In this document: positions 8,010 through 18,658 of the stretch, one piece after another
Layout of the letters: every line of letters begins with the position of its first letter
How positions within the stretch are numbered: the stretch's first letter is position 1
Origin: Sandaracinus sp.
GTDB lineage: Bacteria > Myxococcota_A > Polyangia > Polyangiales > Houyiibacteriaceae
Assembly (NCBI GenBank): GCA_002699025.1
Contig: PABA01000028.1
Span: 1-64,000 of the forward strand
Length of the DNA stretch: 64,000 bases
Direction of reading: 5' to 3'
Translations under genes and position numbers: made by a program
The notes under the pieces: generated by a model
Databases searched by the model: none
What the model saw: the letters and a program-made list of their open reading frames with translations, nothing else
What the model was told of the DNA's origin: nothing

Positions 8010-9989
8010 TCAGCCGACCAGGCGCAGCGCCTCGGCGACCACCGCCTCGGCCGTGATGCCGAGCTTCTCGTAGAGCGTCTCGTAGGGCGCCGACGCGCCG
8101 AAGCGGTCGAGCGTCACGAAGCCGCCCTCGCCGATCCAGCGATCCCAGCCCTGCCGGATGCCCGCCTCCACGACGACCCGCGGCAGCCCCTTCGGGAAGA
8201 CCTCGGCCCGGTAGGCCTCGTCCTGCGCCTCGAAGAGCTCCCAGCTCGGCATGCTCACGACGCGCGCCTTCACGCCCTTCTCCGCGAGCGTCTCCGCCGC
8301 CTCGAGGGCGAGGCCGACCTCACTGCCCGTCCCGACGAGCACCACCTGCGCGCCCTCGACGTCCTTCAGCACGTAAGCGCCCCGATGCACGCCCTCCGCC
8401 GACGCGAACGCGCCGTCCCGGTCGAGCGTCTCCACGTTCTGCCGCGTCAGCACGAGCGCCGCCGGCCCCTCGCAGCGCATCGCCGCGATCCACGCCTCCC
8501 GCGTCTCGTTCGCGTCCGCCGGCCGCAGCACCGTGAAGCCCGGGATCGCCCGGAGCGAGGCCAGCGTCTCCACCGGCTGATGCGTCGGTCCGTCCTCGCC
8601 GAGGCCGATGGAGTCGTGCGTGAAGACGTAGCGCGTCTTCAGCCCCATCAGCGCCGCGAGCCTCAGCGCCGGCCGCATGTAGTCCGCGAAGACGAGGAAG
8701 GTCGCGCCGAAGGGCACGTTGCCGCCATAGAGCGCCATGCCGTTCATGGCCGAGCCCATGCCGTGCTCGCGCACGCCCCAATAGACGTAGCGCGGCACGC
8801 CTTCGCTCTCGGCGCGGAAGTCCCCGCCCGCGATCTGCGTCTTGTTCGAGCCCGTGAGATCCGCCGAGCCCCCGACGAGCGTCGGCACGGCCTCGCCGAG
8901 CGCCGCGATGACCTTCCCGCTCGCCGCGCGCGTCGCCATGCCCTTCGCGTCCGCCTCGAAGCGCGGGAGCTTCTCTTCCCAGCCCGCCGGCAGCCCGCCC
9001 GCGAGGGCCGCGTCGAGCTCCGCCGCCTCGGCCGGGTGCGCCTTCGCCCACTCGGCCTTCTTCGCCTCCCAGGCCTCCCGCGCCGCCTTCCCGCGCGCGA
9101 CGATCTCCTCGCGCAGCGTCGCCATCTCGGCCGGCACGTGGAAGGGCTCGAGGGGCCAGCCCATGGCCTCCTTCGTCGCCTTCACCTCGTCCGCCCCCAG
9201 GGGCGCGCCGTGGGCCGCGGGCGTGTCCTGCTTGTTCGGCGCCGGCCAGCCGATGATCGTCTTCACGCGCACCAGGCTCGGCCGCGGGTCGGCCTTCGCC
9301 GCCTTCGCCGCCGCGCGCAGCGCCTCGAGGTCGTTGCCGTCCGCGACGTCCAGCGTGTGCCAGCCGTAGGCCGCGAAGCGCGCGTTCACGTCCTCGCTGA
9401 AGGCGAGATCCGTGCGTCCGTCGATGGTGATCGAGTTGTCGTCGTAGAAGACGACGAGCTGGCCGAGCTTCAGGTGGCCGGCGAGCGAGGCGGCCTCCGA
9501 GGCGACGCCCTCCATGAGATCGCCGTCCGAGGCGATGGTCCACACGGTCGTGTCGAAGAGGCCCTCGTCGAAGCGCTTGCCGAGGTAGCGCGCCGCCATG
9601 GCCATGCCGACGGCGTTGCCGATGCCCTGCCCGAGCGGGCCCGTCGTCGTCTCCACGCCCGCCGTGTGGAAGACCTCCGGGTGCCCCGGGGTCTTGCTGT
9701 CCCACTGGCGGAAGGCCTTCAGATCGTCGAGGGAGAGGTCGTAGCCGCTCAGGTGCAGCAGCGCGTACTGCAACATCGAAGCGTGGCCGCAGCTGAGGAC
9801 GAAGCGGTCGCGTCCCGCCCACTCGGGCGCCTTCGGATCGTGCGCGCGGAGCTCGTGGAAGAGGAGCCAGCCGAGCGGCGCGAGCGCCATGGGCGTGCCC
9901 GGGTGACCGCTGTTCGCGGCCTGCACGGCGTCCATGGAGAGGCCGCGGATGGTGTCGATGGCCAGCTGATCCAGATCCGAGTGCGCCAT
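8010..9989 (-). CDS. tkt: transketolase
   Basis: 659 residues, the usual size. Thiamine-diphosphate and substrate motifs are intact: [13 protein letters not shown] near the N-terminus, [12 protein letters not shown], the ThDP/metal signature GDGDLMEG in the form SDGDLMEG with a downstream DDN, and in the middle domain the [17 protein letters not shown] loop. The enzyme moves two-carbon units between sugar phosphates in the pentose phosphate pathway. No clear Shine-Dalgarno precedes ATG 9989, but [17 protein letters not shown] is a canonical start. Single-gene unit by spacing. Confidence 0.97.
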   Translation of the reverse strand: MAHSDLDQLAIDTIRGLSMDAVQAANSGHPGTPMALAPLGWLLFHELRAHDPKAPEWAGRDRFVLSCGHASMLQYALLHLSGYDLSLDDLKAFRQWDSKTPGHPEVFHTAGVETTTGPLGQGIGNAVGMAMAARYLGKRFDEGLFDTTVWTIASDGDLMEGVASEAASLAGHLKLGQLVVFYDDNSITIDGRTDLAFSEDVNARFAAYGWHTLDVADGNDLEALRAAAKAAKADPRPSLVRVKTIIGWPAPNKQDTPAAHGAPLGADEVKATKEAMGWPLEPFHVPAEMATLREEIVARGKAAREAWEAKKAEWAKAHPAEAAELDAALAGGLPAGWEEKLPRFEADAKGMATRAASGKVIAALGEAVPTLVGGSADLTGSNKTQIAGGDFRAESEGVPRYVYWGVREHGMGSAMNGMALYGGNVPFGATFLVFADYMRPALRLAALMGLKTRYVFTHDSIGLGEDGPTHQPVETLASLRAIPGFTVLRPADANETREAWIAAMRCEGPAALVLTRQNVETLDRDGAFASAEGVHRGAYVLKDVEGAQVVLVGTGSEVGLALEAAETLAEKGVKARVVSMPSWELFEAQDEAYRAEVFPKGLPRVVVEAGIRQGWDRWIGEGGFVTLDRFGASAPYETLYEKLGITAEAVVAEALRLVG

Positions 9990-10022
9990 GGGCGCGTGGT
10001 TAGCAGGAACGCCCCGCGCTGG

Positions 10023-10751
10023 CTACAAGCGCTCCGCCCCGTCCGCGCCCCCGCGTGCGCTCCGCCACAGGGCGAGCGCGGCGATGGGCACGGCGCCGCT
10101 GGCGAGCCCCGCCCAGAAGACGACCGCGAAGACCTCGTCGTCGCCCAGCCAGGGCTGCAGGCGAAAGCGGAGGTGCGCGGCCGTCCAGGCGAACGCCGAG
10201 AGCGCGCCCCAGGCGAAGGCCGCCAGCCCGCGACGCCGCGCGCCGACGTCCGGCACGAGCAACGCCAGCCCGGCCGCGAAGCAGAGGCCCGGCCCCGCGC
10301 CCGCGACGAGCGCCGTGTGCAGGTCGCTCGGCGCCACGCTCACCCAGCGCGGCAGGAGCAGCCGGAGCCCCAGGGCGAGCGCGAGCGCCCCGAGCCCTCG
10401 GAGCGTCCCGCGGCCGAAACCGAAGCAGCGCTTCGTCGCGCCGAGGGCCATGACCGCGAGGAGCGTCGTGCCGAGCACCCAGGGCACGGCGCGCGCTCCC
10501 CGATCGGCCTGCCCGAGCGCCACGAGCGAGGCGCGCACGGGCTGGGCCTCGCGCCCGCTCTCGAGCAAGAGCGGCAGGAGCGCACCGAGCGCCACCACGC
10601 ACACGCCCAGCGCCACGGCGTAGCCGCGCGCCGCCCGCTCCGGATCGACGCTCCAGCCGGAGCGCCAGGTCACGCTCCCATCCGGAGGCCGCCAGCGCCC
10701 GAGCCCCGCGGGTCGCGCCCGCGCATCGCGTTCCTCGGGCCCTTCGCCCAC
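10023..10751 (-). CDS. multi-pass membrane protein, function unknown
   Basis: About 242 residues from a GTG at 10751; a later GTG (VTWRSGW) is an alternative and neither has a clear ribosome site. After a hydrophilic Arg-rich beginning there are roughly five to six hydrophobic spans (for example GYAVALGVCVVALGALLPLL, WVLGTTLLAVMALGA, VFAVVFWAGLASGAVPIAAL). No family motif is recognised. It lies 33 bases upstream of the transketolase start on the same strand, so the two may be cotranscribed. Confidence 0.7.
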   Translation of the reverse strand: MGEGPEERDARARPAGLGRWRPPDGSVTWRSGWSVDPERAARGYAVALGVCVVALGALLPLLLESGREAQPVRASLVALGQADRGARAVPWVLGTTLLAVMALGATKRCFGFGRGTLRGLGALALALGLRLLLPRWVSVAPSDLHTALVAGAGPGLCFAAGLALLVPDVGARRRGLAAFAWGALSAFAWTAAHLRFRLQPWLGDDEVFAVVFWAGLASGAVPIAALALWRSARGGADGAERL

Positions 10752-10876
10752 GCGCGCAGCCTACGACCGCGCCCATCGAGTGGCGAGGCCACGGCTCCCG
10801 GAGATGGCGCACGCGAGGTGTGCCCGGTCCCCGCGCGCGCCCCTCGGGATCCCCGGGATGAACCGGCCCCGCTCCC

Positions 10877-13156
10877 TCAGTCCTCTTCGGGCGCCGGGAA
10901 CATGCGCTCCACCACCGCGCCCGCCGAGCGGTACGGCACCGGCCAAGGCGCGCCCGGCCCCGCGTAGCCGAGCTCCGCCGCCGCGTGCAGCGTCAGGTAG
11001 GGGTCCCCGAGGTGCGCCCGCGCCAGCGCCACCAGGTCCGCTCGCCCGGCCGCCAGGATCGTGTTGACCCGGTCGTGGTCGTAGATGTTGCCCACGGCCA
11101 TCGTCGGGATGCCCACGTCGTTGCGGATGCGCTCCGCGAAGGGCGTCTGGAAGGCGCGCCCATAGACCGGCTTCGCGTCCGGCGACGTCTGGCCGGCGCT
11201 CACGTCGACGAGGTCCACGCCGTGCTCCTTCAGCATCGCCGAGAGCGCCACGGCCTCCTCGATGTCGAAGCCCCCCGGCACCCAATCGGTCGCGCTGATG
11301 CGTACGCTCAGCGGCCCGTCCCAGACCTCGCGCACCGAGGCGAGCACCTCGAGCGGGAAGCGCGCCCGGTTCTCGAGGCTCCCCCCGTAGCGATCCTCGC
11401 GCTGGTTCGACACCGGCGTCAGGAAGCTCGAGAGGAGGTAGCCGTGCGCGAAGTGCACCTCGAGCAGGTCGAAGCCACAGCGCACCGCCCGCCGCGCCGC
11501 CGCCGCGAACTCGCCGCGCACCCGCGTCATGTCCTCGCGCGTCATCTCCCGCGGGACCTGGTTCTCCGGCCGCCAGGGGATCGGCGAGGGCCCGAGGATC
11601 GGCCAGGCCCCCTCCTCGAGGGGCTCGTCCATCCCCTCCCACATGAGCTTCGTCGCGCCCTTCCGCCCAGCGTGGCCGAGCTGCATGGCGATCTTCGCGT
11701 CCGAGCGCGCATGCACGAAGTCGACGATGCGCGTCCAGGCGGCCTCCTGCGCGTCGCTCCAGAGCCCCGTGCAGCCCGGCGTGATCCGGCCCTCCGCGGA
11801 GACGTTCGTCATCTCCGTGAAGACGAGCCCGGCGCCCCCCACGGCGCGGCTCCCGAGGTGCACGAGGTGCCACTCGTTCGGCACGCCGTCCTCGGCCGAG
11901 TACTGGCACATGGGCGAGACGACGACGCGGTTCTTCAGCTCGAGCCCGCGCAGCGTGAAGGGCGTGAACATCGGCGGCACGGGCGCCTCGTCCGCCGGCG
12001 CCTCGAGCCCCTGCTGCTCCATGAACCAACGGTCGACGCCCTCCACGTAGGCCGCGTCGCGGAGGCGCAGGTTCTCGTGCGTCACCCGCCGCGTGCGCGT
12101 CAGCAGGCTGAAGGTGAGCTGCTCGGGCGCGAGCCGATGATGGCGCTTCGACTGCTCGAACCACTGACGCGCCTGCATGGCCGCCTTCTGGAGCCGCGCC
12201 ACCGTGTCCTGCCGCCCGGCGTCGTAGGCCGCGAGGGCCGTCGGCACGTCGTCGTGCGCCTCGAGCGCGGCGACCAGCTCGATGCAGTCCTCCATCGCGA
12301 GCTTCGTGCCCGAGCCGATGGCGAAGTGCGCCGTATGCGCGGCGTCCCCGATCAGCACCGTGTTCTCGTGGTTCCAGCGCCCGCACTTCACGCGCGTGAA
12401 GCGGATCCAGCGCGAACGGTTCGAGAGCAGGGGGTGGCCGCCGAGCTCGTCGGCGAAGAGCTTCTCGCAGTAGCGGAGCGTCTGCTCCTCGCTCGCCTCG
12501 TCGAGGCCGGCCGCCCGCCAGCTCGCGTCGTCGCACTCGACGATGAAGGTGCTCGTGTCGGCGTCGAACTGGTAGGCGTGCGTCTGGAAGAGGCCGTGCT
12601 CGTTCTCCCGGAAGGAGAAGGTGAAGGCCTCGAGGGTCTGGTGCGTGCCGAGCCAGATGAAGCGCGCCTCGCCCATCTCGAGGTCCGGCTCGAAGGCGTC
12701 GGCCCAGCGCTCGCGCACCTTGGAGTGCACGCCGTCCGCCGCGACGAAGAGGTCGCAGCCCTCCTTCAGCGCCGCGACGTCGTCGACCTCCGTCTCGAAG
12801 CGCATCTCGACGCCGAGCTCCTCGGCCCGCGCCTGGAGCAGGAGCAGCAGGCGCATGCGCCCGATGCCGCAGAAGCCGTGACCGCCGCTCCGCTGCACCC
12901 GATGCTCGCCGCCCTTCCAGGTGTGGACGTCGATCGAATCCCAGTAGGCGAAGTTCTCGCGGATGGCCCGGTAGATGGGCTCGTCCGCCTCTTCCAGGTT
13001 GCCGAGCGTCTCGTCGCTGAAGACGACGCCCCAGCCGAAGGTGTCGTCGGCGCGGTTGCGCTCGAAGACGATCACCTCGGCGTCGGGCCGGGCCTTCTTG
13101 AAGAGGATCGCGAAATAGAGCCCGCCCGGGCCCCCACCGAGGACGTGGACCTTCAC
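10877..13156 (-). CDS. aryl-CoA monooxygenase fused to an OYE-type oxidoreductase (salicyloyl/2-aminobenzoyl-CoA type)
   Basis: 759 residues from GTG 13156. Residues 1 to about 390 are an FAD aromatic hydroxylase: dinucleotide fold [17 protein letters not shown] and FAD-binding [14 protein letters not shown]. Residues about 393-750 are an FMN-binding old-yellow-enzyme barrel: [20 protein letters not shown], catalytic [26 protein letters not shown]. This two-flavoenzyme build is that of salicyloyl-CoA 5-hydroxylase/oxidoreductase and 2-aminobenzoyl-CoA monooxygenase/reductase, which hydroxylate and reduce an aromatic ring held as a CoA thioester. Which substrate is used cannot be told; no ligase or other ring-degradation gene is adjacent in the window. 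Confidence 0.92.
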   Translation of the reverse strand: MKVHVLGGGPGGLYFAILFKKARPDAEVIVFERNRADDTFGWGVVFSDETLGNLEEADEPIYRAIRENFAYWDSIDVHTWKGGEHRVQRSGGHGFCGIGRMRLLLLLQARAEELGVEMRFETEVDDVAALKEGCDLFVAADGVHSKVRERWADAFEPDLEMGEARFIWLGTHQTLEAFTFSFRENEHGLFQTHAYQFDADTSTFIVECDDASWRAAGLDEASEEQTLRYCEKLFADELGGHPLLSNRSRWIRFTRVKCGRWNHENTVLIGDAAHTAHFAIGSGTKLAMEDCIELVAALEAHDDVPTALAAYDAGRQDTVARLQKAAMQARQWFEQSKRHHRLAPEQLTFSLLTRTRRVTHENLRLRDAAYVEGVDRWFMEQQGLEAPADEAPVPPMFTPFTLRGLELKNRVVVSPMCQYSAEDGVPNEWHLVHLGSRAVGGAGLVFTEMTNVSAEGRITPGCTGLWSDAQEAAWTRIVDFVHARSDAKIAMQLGHAGRKGATKLMWEGMDEPLEEGAWPILGPSPIPWRPENQVPREMTREDMTRVRGEFAAAARRAVRCGFDLLEVHFAHGYLLSSFLTPVSNQREDRYGGSLENRARFPLEVLASVREVWDGPLSVRISATDWVPGGFDIEEAVALSAMLKEHGVDLVDVSAGQTSPDAKPVYGRAFQTPFAERIRNDVGIPTMAVGNIYDHDRVNTILAAGRADLVALARAHLGDPYLTLHAAAELGYAGPGAPWPVPYRSAGAVVERMFPAPEED

Positions 13157-13260
13157 CCGGAGGGAGCTACCCGGCCCCCCGCGAGCCGGGAAGGACTTTC
13201 CTCAATGCGACCGGCGAGCGCGCCCGGAAGGGACGGCCGGACCAGGAGCCCGTAGCGCGC

Positions 13261-14976
13261 CTACCGGAAGTGGTAGGTGAGCCCGAGCGACACGACGTCG
13301 AAGTTGGAGGTGAAGCGGCCGGTGTTGATGACCGTCCCTTCGCCGAAGTTCGACGTGCCGTCGCTGCTGCACAGCTCGTCGGGCACCTCGCCCCCGCCCC
13401 CGCGGCAGATCTCCTGGATCCGCGAGTCGGCGTTCACCTGCCGCACGCGCGCCTCTTCCTCCGAGACCGTCGCCTCGAACTGGTGGATGTGCGCGTAGGC
13501 CAGGGTCAGGTCGAACATGCCGACGCGCATGGTGAGGCCGATGTGGCCGCCGAAGCGCATGAAGGGCAGGAAGTCGATCTGCTCGTAGCCGTCCTCGATG
13601 CCCTTGGTCTCGAAGCTGAAGCCGACGCGGATCGCGGCGAGGCCGGGCATGATGTTGTAGTCCGCGCCGAGGCGCACGGAGAGCTGGTCCTGCCAGTTGT
13701 GCGGGAGCCGGAGCGAGGGGGGAATCGACGCCGGGATCCCCGTGTCCGCCAGGATGGTCCAGAGACCGTTGCTGCTGGGATCCGGGTTCGTGGGGAGGTT
13801 GACGTTGAAGTCGTCGACGCGGCTGTTGCGCTCGTAGACGACGTTCAGCTCGATGTCGAAGCGCTCGTTCGCCATCGGGTCCTCGACCCGGCCGCTCAGC
13901 CGCGAGACGTCGTCGGGGTTCCGGGGCCGCGGCGCGATGCGATCGGCGTAGCGGAGCCCGAAGGCGAGCTGCCAGGGCTGGGAGACCTCGAGCTCGACGC
14001 CGTCGATCTTCAGCTCCTCGAGGGGCTCGGCCCGGTAGTAGCCCGAGGTGAGCGTGAGGTCACCGTCCGCGCGGATGTCGTCCGTCCAGATGAAGGTGAG
14101 CGAGACGTCGAGGTTGTCGTGCGGCACGGCATGCACGGACGCCGTGATCTTGGGGATGAAGGAGTCGCTCACGGAGAGCTCGGAGAAGACGTCGCCGGTG
14201 AAGTCCTCGCCCCGGGTCGCCCGGACGATCGACTGGAAGTCGACGAGGGCGAAGCCGAAGCCCATGGACGCGCCGAAGCGGATGCGCGGGTGAGGCGCGA
14301 CGCCGATGCCGATGGTCGGCCAGGCGGCGATGAGCTGCTCCTCGATGAGGTTGTAGCGCGTCGGCGCGGGCAGCCCGTCCTGGATGCCCCGGTAGGTGCG
14401 GTCGCCGACGCGCTGGTCGTTGCCCCAGACCGTGTGGCCGACCGCGGCCGGCGTGAGGAAGCCGATGCCGATGCCGACCATCTCGTGGGCGCGCCAGGTG
14501 AGCACCAGCTCGGGCACGACGCCGGGCGGGCCGGAGTTGCAGACCTCGGGCATGGCCGTGTCCGGCACCGGCATGTCGGCGAGGAGATCACCGTCGGTGT
14601 CGGGGTTGAAGGCGCTCGGGTTGAACTCGTTGCCGGGGATGACCCGCTGATCCGGGTCGCGCGCCGGGTCGGGCGTGTCGGCCTCGGCCGTCGGCGTGCC
14701 CTCGTGGCTGACGTAGGTACCGCCGCGCCGGTGGCAGGCCTCGTAGAGCGCCAGGTGCGTCTGCAGCGAGAGCTGGATGCCCTGCGAGGCCGCGAGGTTC
14801 GCCGGGTTGTAGTAGAGCGCCATCGGGTCGCCGGGCCGCGCGAACATCGCGCCGCCTCGCCCCAGCGCCGTCGAGCCGGCCGCGGGGAACTCGAGCCCGC
14901 CGGCCTCCGCCGTCGGCGTCAGCCCGCTCCACACCAGCGCGCCCATGGCGAGCGCGAGTCCGAGACGTCGATTCAT
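13261..14976 (-). CDS. FadL/OmpP1/TodX-family outer membrane transport protein
   Basis: 571 residues from ATG 14976. A clear signal peptide (MNRRLGLALAMGALVWSG to TAEA) is followed by the family's start GGLEFPAAGSTALGRGGAMFARPGDPMALYYNPANL. The rest alternates as expected for a 14-strand barrel and ends in TYHFR. FadL-type channels take up fatty acids or aromatic hydrocarbons laterally through the outer membrane. It sits just upstream of the aromatic-CoA fusion gene on the same strand (104 bases apart), so a joint role in uptake and breakdown of hydrophobic or aromatic compounds is a reasonable inference. Confidence 0.9.
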   Translation of the reverse strand: MNRRLGLALAMGALVWSGLTPTAEAGGLEFPAAGSTALGRGGAMFARPGDPMALYYNPANLAASQGIQLSLQTHLALYEACHRRGGTYVSHEGTPTAEADTPDPARDPDQRVIPGNEFNPSAFNPDTDGDLLADMPVPDTAMPEVCNSGPPGVVPELVLTWRAHEMVGIGIGFLTPAAVGHTVWGNDQRVGDRTYRGIQDGLPAPTRYNLIEEQLIAAWPTIGIGVAPHPRIRFGASMGFGFALVDFQSIVRATRGEDFTGDVFSELSVSDSFIPKITASVHAVPHDNLDVSLTFIWTDDIRADGDLTLTSGYYRAEPLEELKIDGVELEVSQPWQLAFGLRYADRIAPRPRNPDDVSRLSGRVEDPMANERFDIELNVVYERNSRVDDFNVNLPTNPDPSSNGLWTILADTGIPASIPPSLRLPHNWQDQLSVRLGADYNIMPGLAAIRVGFSFETKGIEDGYEQIDFLPFMRFGGHIGLTMRVGMFDLTLAYAHIHQFEATVSEEEARVRQVNADSRIQEICRGGGGEVPDELCSSDGTSNFGEGTVINTGRFTSNFDVVSLGLTYHFR

Positions 14977-15080
14977 TCCAAGCACCCCTGGTCCATCCCC
15001 ATCGGGCTCTTCCGAGCGCTGCGCTGGCGGAGGTCCCCGGCACCACCCGGCCGCCCCCGACACCACTCGAAATCCCCACG

Positions 15081-15112
15081 AAAAACGGGCCCGAGCATAC
15101 AGCTCGGACCCG
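15081..15112 (-). terminator. intrinsic terminator after dnaB
   Basis: On the minus strand an 11-bp stem with one mismatch (plus-strand arms 15086-15096 and 15102-15112, 5-nt loop) is followed directly by TTTTT. It lies 90 bases past the dnaB stop and upstream of the FadL-like gene, so it should separate the two. Confidence 0.8.
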
Positions 15113-15201
15113 CTTCGAGGGAAGCTTTTTTTTCGACACTTCGGCCCGGCAGCCCGCCGGGTCCTCGGCGCGGAGCGCCTGGCCGCGGCCCCGGCCGGCG
15201 C

Positions 15202-16575
15202 TCAGCCGTCCATGAACTCGGCCGCGTCGCCGCCGTAGTAGTCGTCCTCCACCAGGTTGTCGAAGCGCGTGTAGTTGTTGAAGAACCGCACGCGCGCCGT
15301 GCCGGTGGGGCCCGCGCGCTGCTTGCCGATGATGATCTCGGCCACCCCCCGATCCTCGGTCTCCTTGTTGTAGACCTCGTCCCGGTAGACGAACCAGATC
15401 GTGTCCGCGTCCTGCTCGATGGCGCCGGACTCGCGGAGGTCGGAGAGCTGCGGGCGCTTGTCCTTGTTGCCCCGGCTCTCGACACCGCGGTTGAGCTGCG
15501 AGAGCGCGATGATGGGGATCTCGAGCTCCTTCGCCAGCGCCTTCAGGTTCCGGCTGATCTCCGAGATCTCCTGCTCGCGCGAGTCGTTCTTCGAGCCCGA
15601 GCGCATCAGCTGGAGGTAGTCGACGATGATGAGCCCGAGCCCCGCCTCGGACTGGAGCCGGCGCGACTTCGCGCGCAGCTCGAGGAGCGTGATGGCGGGC
15701 GTGTCGTCGATGTAGAGCGGCAGCTCGCTCAGCACGCCGGCGGCGCTCGCGAGCTTGGGCCAGTCGTCGCGCTGCAGCTGCCCGGTGCGCATGCGCGTGC
15801 CGTCGACGCGCGCCTCACTGCAGAGCATGCGCTTGACGAGCTGCTCCTTCGGCATCTCGAGGGAGAACACGGCGACCGTGCTCTGCCGCGCGGCGCAGGC
15901 ATTGAGCCCGACGTTCAGCGCGAAGGAGGTCTTCCCCATACCCGGGCGGCCCGCGATGATGATCAGGTCGCCCGGGTGCATGCCGGCGGTCATCTTGTCG
16001 ACACGATCGAAGCCCGTCGGACACCCGGTGATGGCGTCGCCGCGCTTCGCCATGTCGTTGATCTCTTCGAAGGTCCGCATGACCACGTCCTTGACGTGCT
16101 CGTACGGGTTCCGGGCGCGCTGCTTGGCGACGTTGAAGACCTGCGACTCGGCCTGGTCGAGGAAGGCCTCGATCTCGCCGTAGTCGCCGTAGCCGGTCGA
16201 GGCGACCTCGTGGCAGACGCTGATGAGCTTCCGGACGATGGCCTTCTCGCGGACGATGCTCGCGTGGGCCTTGATGTTCTCGACCGTCGGGATCGTGTTG
16301 GTCAGCGAGAGCAGGTACTCGTCGCCGCCGACGGCCTGGAGCTTCTGCGAGTGGATCAGGGTCTCGCGGAGCGTGACGTGGTCGACGGGCTGGTTGCGCC
16401 CGAAGAGGTCGCGCATCGCCTGGTAGATGATGCCGTTCGCCTCGCTGTAGAAGTCGTCCTTGGAGACGATCTCCAGCACGACGTTCATGGCGTCGTTCTC
16501 GAGGAGGATGCCACCGAGCACGGCGCGCTCGGCCTCGAGGGCGTTCGGGGGAACTCGTCCGCGCTGCTGATCCAT
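15202..16575 (-). CDS. dnaB: replicative DNA helicase DnaB
   Basis: 457 residues from ATG 16575 (MDQQRGRVPPNALEAERAVLGG). The N-terminal DnaG-interacting domain spans about 10-150, a linker follows, then the RecA-like motor: Walker A GRPGMGKTSFALN, Walker B LIIVDYLQLM and ALSQLNRGVE. The hexamer unwinds DNA at the fork. A longer open frame upstream to 16746 has no family similarity and is dismissed. No Shine-Dalgarno is visible. The nearby rplI-rpsR-rpsF block is the usual bacterial neighbourhood, here interrupted by an SDR and a DUF4287-like gene. About 220 bases upstream (16576-16798) hold nothing I can identify. Confidence 0.97.
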   Translation of the reverse strand: MDQQRGRVPPNALEAERAVLGGILLENDAMNVVLEIVSKDDFYSEANGIIYQAMRDLFGRNQPVDHVTLRETLIHSQKLQAVGGDEYLLSLTNTIPTVENIKAHASIVREKAIVRKLISVCHEVASTGYGDYGEIEAFLDQAESQVFNVAKQRARNPYEHVKDVVMRTFEEINDMAKRGDAITGCPTGFDRVDKMTAGMHPGDLIIIAGRPGMGKTSFALNVGLNACAARQSTVAVFSLEMPKEQLVKRMLCSEARVDGTRMRTGQLQRDDWPKLASAAGVLSELPLYIDDTPAITLLELRAKSRRLQSEAGLGLIIVDYLQLMRSGSKNDSREQEISEISRNLKALAKELEIPIIALSQLNRGVESRGNKDKRPQLSDLRESGAIEQDADTIWFVYRDEVYNKETEDRGVAEIIIGKQRAGPTGTARVRFFNNYTRFDNLVEDDYYGGDAAEFMDG

Positions 16576-16798
16576 GGGTCCGTGTCGATGGGTGCGGGCC
16601 GACGTCTGGGGGCCGACATCTAGGGGCCCGTCTGCGGGCCCACTTCCGGAAGGCTGCTGGCTCGCTCCGGTCAGCTCATGGGAGGAGAGTAGCGGCCCCC
16701 CGTGACGCCGGCCGACCATGGTGGGCGCCCCCTCGACCGCACGCAAGCCCGCCCCGCGAGCCCCCGAGCGCGGCCGCCGCCTCCGAGTCGCGCGAGAG

Positions 16799-17572
16799 TC
16801 AGTCCGGCACGGGCACGGTGTAGTTGAGCGCGAGCCGGCCGCCGTCGGCGTAGAGGGTCTGACCGGTCACGTAGCCCGAGTCCTCGGTGGCCAGGAAGAC
16901 CGCGATGGACGCGATCTCCTCGGGCTCTCCGAGGCGGCCCAGCGGCGTGCGGCTGAGCAGCGCCCGCTGCTTCTCGGGGTCGTCGTTCACCTGCCGGACC
17001 ATCTCCGTGCCGATGGACCCGGGGCCGATGGCGTTGACCCGGATCCCGTGAGGCGCGAGCGCCAGCGCCTCCACCTTCGTGAGCTGGGCGAGGCCGCCCT
17101 TGGCCACGACGTAGGGCGCGATGGCCGGGATGGCCAAGACCGCGTTCACCGAGGACATGTTGATGATCGTGCCCCCCTCCCCCTGGGCCTTCATCTGCCG
17201 CCCCGCCGCCTGGCCGAGGAGGAAGGCGCCCTTGAGGTTCACGCGGATCGACTCGTCGAAGTCCTCCTCGGACAGCTCGAGGAAGTCACCGGCGCGCACG
17301 ATCGCGGCGTTGGCCACCGCGCAGTCCAGCCGCCCGAAACGCGCGACGGTCGCCGCGACGAGGGCATCGACGGCGGCCTTGTCGCCCGCGTCGCTCTTCT
17401 CGAAGCACGCCTCGCCGCCGGCGTCCCGGATGGCTGCCGCCGCGGCCTCGCCTTCCTCGAGGACGTCCCCGAGCACGACCTTCGCTCCCTCCCGGGCGAA
17501 GCGCTCCGCCACCGCGCGACCGATCCCCCGAGCGGCGCCCGTGACGATCGCGACCTGGTTCTGCATGCGCAT
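16799..17572 (-). CDS. short-chain dehydrogenase/reductase
   Basis: 257 residues from ATG 17572 (a second ATG at 17566 is equally possible). Classical SDR features: TGAARGIG cofactor loop, D at the end of beta-2 (LGDVL, suggesting NAD), NAAI, the catalytic Ser in MSSVNA, YVVAK (Tyr-x3-Lys), PGSIGTEM, and the C-terminal GYVTGQTLYADGG. It will oxidise or reduce an alcohol/ketone substrate; the substrate cannot be predicted. It lies between dnaB and a divergent gene, apparently as a single unit. Confidence 0.9.
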   Translation of the reverse strand: MRMQNQVAIVTGAARGIGRAVAERFAREGAKVVLGDVLEEGEAAAAAIRDAGGEACFEKSDAGDKAAVDALVAATVARFGRLDCAVANAAIVRAGDFLELSEEDFDESIRVNLKGAFLLGQAAGRQMKAQGEGGTIINMSSVNAVLAIPAIAPYVVAKGGLAQLTKVEALALAPHGIRVNAIGPGSIGTEMVRQVNDDPEKQRALLSRTPLGRLGEPEEIASIAVFLATEDSGYVTGQTLYADGGRLALNYTVPVPD

Positions 17573-17760
17573 GCGGTCGTGCTAACAATTCGCCCGGCGG
17601 CGATCCACGCCCAACCTCCTCGGCCCTCCCCCAGCGAGGGCCCTCTCGGAGGCAAAGGGGGGCATACCCTCGGATCGGTCATCTCCGATTCACCTTCGTT
17701 CGCGCGGAGGCTCCGCCGCTGGGGGGCCCGGCACCCGTGCGGCGAACGAGTGAGAGAACG

Positions 17761-18429
17761 ATGACCGAGAAGAAGGATCTGAAGAAGCGCGTCCGCGCGC
17801 GGATGGCGAAGACCGGCGAATCCTACGCGGCGGCCCGCGCCCAGCTGCTGGCCAAGCGGGAGCCGAAGCCCGCGGAGTACGCCGAGCTCGCGGGGATGAG
17901 CGACGAAGCGGTCCGGAAGAAGACCGGCAAGACCTGGGCCGAGTGGGTCCAGGCGCTCGACGCCATGGACGCCCGGTCCATGGGCCACCGCGACATCGCC
18001 AAGGCGGTCGGCGAGCGTTGGCCGGCCCTCGGCGGCTGGTGGGCTCAGACCGTGACCGTGGGCTACGAGCGGATCCGGGGGCTGCGCGCGAAGGGCCAGC
18101 GGCGGACGACCAAGCTCTTCGACGCCCACAAGAGCCGGACCTTTCCCGTGCCGGTGGCCCAGCTCTACGCTGCCTTCGGCGCGCGGCTGCGTAGGCGCTG
18201 GCTCGGCGAGGTGGAGCTGACCATCCGCACCTCGAAGAAGAACCGGTCCATGCGCATCAGCTGGCCCGACGGCACCAGCGTGAACGCCTGGTTCACCGAC
18301 AAGGGGCCGCAGAAGAGCAGCGTCGCGATCCAGCACACGAAGCTGGCGAGCGTCGCCGACGTGAAGCGGGCGAAGGAAGCGTGGGCCGCGCGCTTCGACC
18401 GACTGCGGGTCCTGCTCACGGGGAAGTGA
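17761..18429 (+). CDS. DUF4287-like protein with a C-terminal SRPBCC-like part
   Basis: 222 residues from ATG 17761, preceded by GAGAGAACG. The N-terminus is Lys/Arg-rich and helical (KKDLKKRVRARMAKTGESYAAA). Residues about 45-105 match what I remember of DUF4287 (MSDEAVRKKTGKTWAEW, then GHRDIAKAV and GGWWAQTVTVGYERIRGLR). The C-terminal part (about 125-222) has alternating strands and SVAIQHTKL, resembling an AHSA1/START-type domain. Such proteins are common in Actinobacteria and Myxococcota; function is not established. It is transcribed alone and is followed by a strong hairpin. Confidence 0.8.
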   Translation: MTEKKDLKKRVRARMAKTGESYAAARAQLLAKREPKPAEYAELAGMSDEAVRKKTGKTWAEWVQALDAMDARSMGHRDIAKAVGERWPALGGWWAQTVTVGYERIRGLRAKGQRRTTKLFDAHKSRTFPVPVAQLYAAFGARLRRRWLGEVELTIRTSKKNRSMRISWPDGTSVNAWFTDKGPQKSSVAIQHTKLASVADVKRAKEAWAARFDRLRVLLTGK

Positions 18430-18432
18430 GGC

Positions 18433-18465
18433 GAGGAGCCGCTGCCGCCGCGGCGGCGGCTCCTC
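18433..18465 (+). terminator. hairpin after the DUF4287-like gene
   Basis: GAGGAGCC (18433-18440) pairs with GGCTCCTC (18458-18465), with further GC pairing inside. It starts three bases after the stop codon. The rest of 18466-18658 is unremarkable. Confidence 0.6.
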
Positions 18466-18658
18466 CCACGCTCCTCCGGGGCGCCCTTCGAAGGGGACCG
18501 CGACGACCTCGGAGCGACAGCACACGAGTGCAGAGAGCGCCCCCCGTCGACGCCGCATCCGCCCCGCAGCCGGGCCGCGCGGAGCCGTGTTCGTCTCCGT
18601 GGAAGCCGGCCCGCGCGACCCGGGAGGAGCGAGCACCGAGAGCCCCGCTGGGGCGCAC

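Noticed and set aside
16576..16746. N-terminal extension of DnaB
   Set aside because: The added residues match nothing in the family and include Gly/Pro/Arg-rich spurious sequence.
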